Positions 63,978 through 64,000 of a stretch of 64,000 nucleotides of DNA are shown here, piece after piece. The first letter of the stretch is position 1. Every line of letters begins with the position of its first letter. The position numbers were made by a program, and so were the translations under genes. Source of the DNA: Dyadobacter psychrophilus. Lineage in GTDB: Bacteria > Bacteroidota > Bacteroidia > Cytophagales > Spirosomataceae. The stretch spans positions 455,137-519,136 of the forward strand of contig NZ_FUZA01000003.1 of assembly GCF_900167945.1 (NCBI RefSeq), given 5' to 3'. The notes under the pieces were generated by a model. That model saw only the letters and a list, made by a program, of their open reading frames with translations, was not told where the DNA came from and did not search any database.

Positions 63978-63996
63978 CTGATTACACAACATATGA
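63972..63996 (-). repeat. Right terminal inverted repeat of the RIT element
   Basis: The reverse complement begins TCATATGTTG and ends TTATGT, like the left end. Three internal differences separate the two. The repeat ends 4 bp before the window edge. Confidence 0.8.
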
Positions 63997-64000
63997 ACTT

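Larger units (their letters stand above)
60206..63996 (+). mobile_element. Recombinase-in-trio (RIT) element
   Basis: Three intact tyrosine recombinase genes on one strand, joined by two 4-bp ATGA overlaps, are bounded by 25-bp imperfect terminal inverted repeats (60206-60230 and 63972-63996) with 22 identical positions. This is the definition of RIT elements. There is no cargo gene. The element is about 3.8 kb. It abuts a truncated nuclease gene on its left. The outer 4 bp after the right repeat are all that can be seen of the right flank, so a target duplication cannot be judged. Confidence 0.85.

Overview
The window reads as a chromosomal piece from a Bacteroidota bacterium of the Cytophagales, most like Dyadobacter or a close relative. 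This is a judgement from protein flavour: FecR/ECF pairs, head-GIN and toastrack proteins, a LolC/E-like permease, TTG starts, and promoters of the Bacteroidetes form TTG-N19-TAnnTTTG with little Shine-Dalgarno signal. No database search was possible. Nearly all the DNA is coding and most of it is ordinary core metabolism.

Layout. 1-5.7 kb: an AAA ATPase cut by the window edge, tRNA-Glu, an M14 peptidase, aroQ, xerD, a small membrane protein and a SixA-type phosphatase. 5.9-15.3 kb: sppA, a YihY-family protein, a nucleoside transporter, a SnoaL-like protein, and cobalamin-dependent metH divergent from an Lrp-family regulator. 15.5-18.6 kb: an ECF sigma factor overlapping a membrane-anchored partner, then a Ppx/GppA phosphatase. 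18.6-24.7 kb: a minus-strand carbamoylation module (carbamoyltransferase, SGNH hydrolase, a 49-aa DUF5989 protein and an SxtJ-like protein) preceded by two paralogous SGNH-like membrane proteins. 24.8-31.4 kb: a hotdog thioesterase, cobalamin-independent metE with a structured leader, an acyltransferase, a NagB-like sugar-phosphate enzyme and fumC. 31.4-36.7 kb: a helical-repeat protein, a D-2-hydroxyacid dehydrogenase, galK, galM, a DUF4160/DUF2442 pair and a degenerate TrpF-like protein. 36.8-40.3 kb: an envelope-stress group (PspC, LiaI-like, LiaF/toastrack), a VanX-type dipeptidase and a head-GIN protein. 40.4-44 kb: ECF sigma, FecR anti-sigma and an STN/repeat surface protein. 44-48.6 kb: nadE, a LolC/E-like permease and an aminotransferase. 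48.7-59.5 kb: a GH31 enzyme, a NUDIX hydrolase, a LacI regulator and a pectin/hexuronate operon (kduD, kduI, KdgF-like cupin, GH105, uxaB, exuT-like).

The right end (about 60.2-64.0 kb) carries the most unusual feature. Three intact tyrosine recombinase genes are coupled by 4-bp ATGA overlaps and bounded by 25-bp imperfect terminal inverted repeats (22 of 25 identical). This matches the 'recombinase in trio' (RIT) class of mobile element. The left end abuts, and apparently truncates, a PDDEXK (YhcG/DUF1016-like) nuclease gene. The first recombinase has an N-terminal domain present in two tandem diverged copies.

Working together: the uronate operon would take unsaturated galacturonate released by GH105 through KdgF, KduI and KduD to 2-keto-3-deoxygluconate, with UxaB handling saturated galacturonate and the MFS permease importing hexuronates. 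The carbamoyltransferase module resembles sxtI/sxtJ/sxtK of saxitoxin clusters, but here it is linked to SGNH enzymes, which suggests decoration of an envelope glycan or lipid rather than a toxin.
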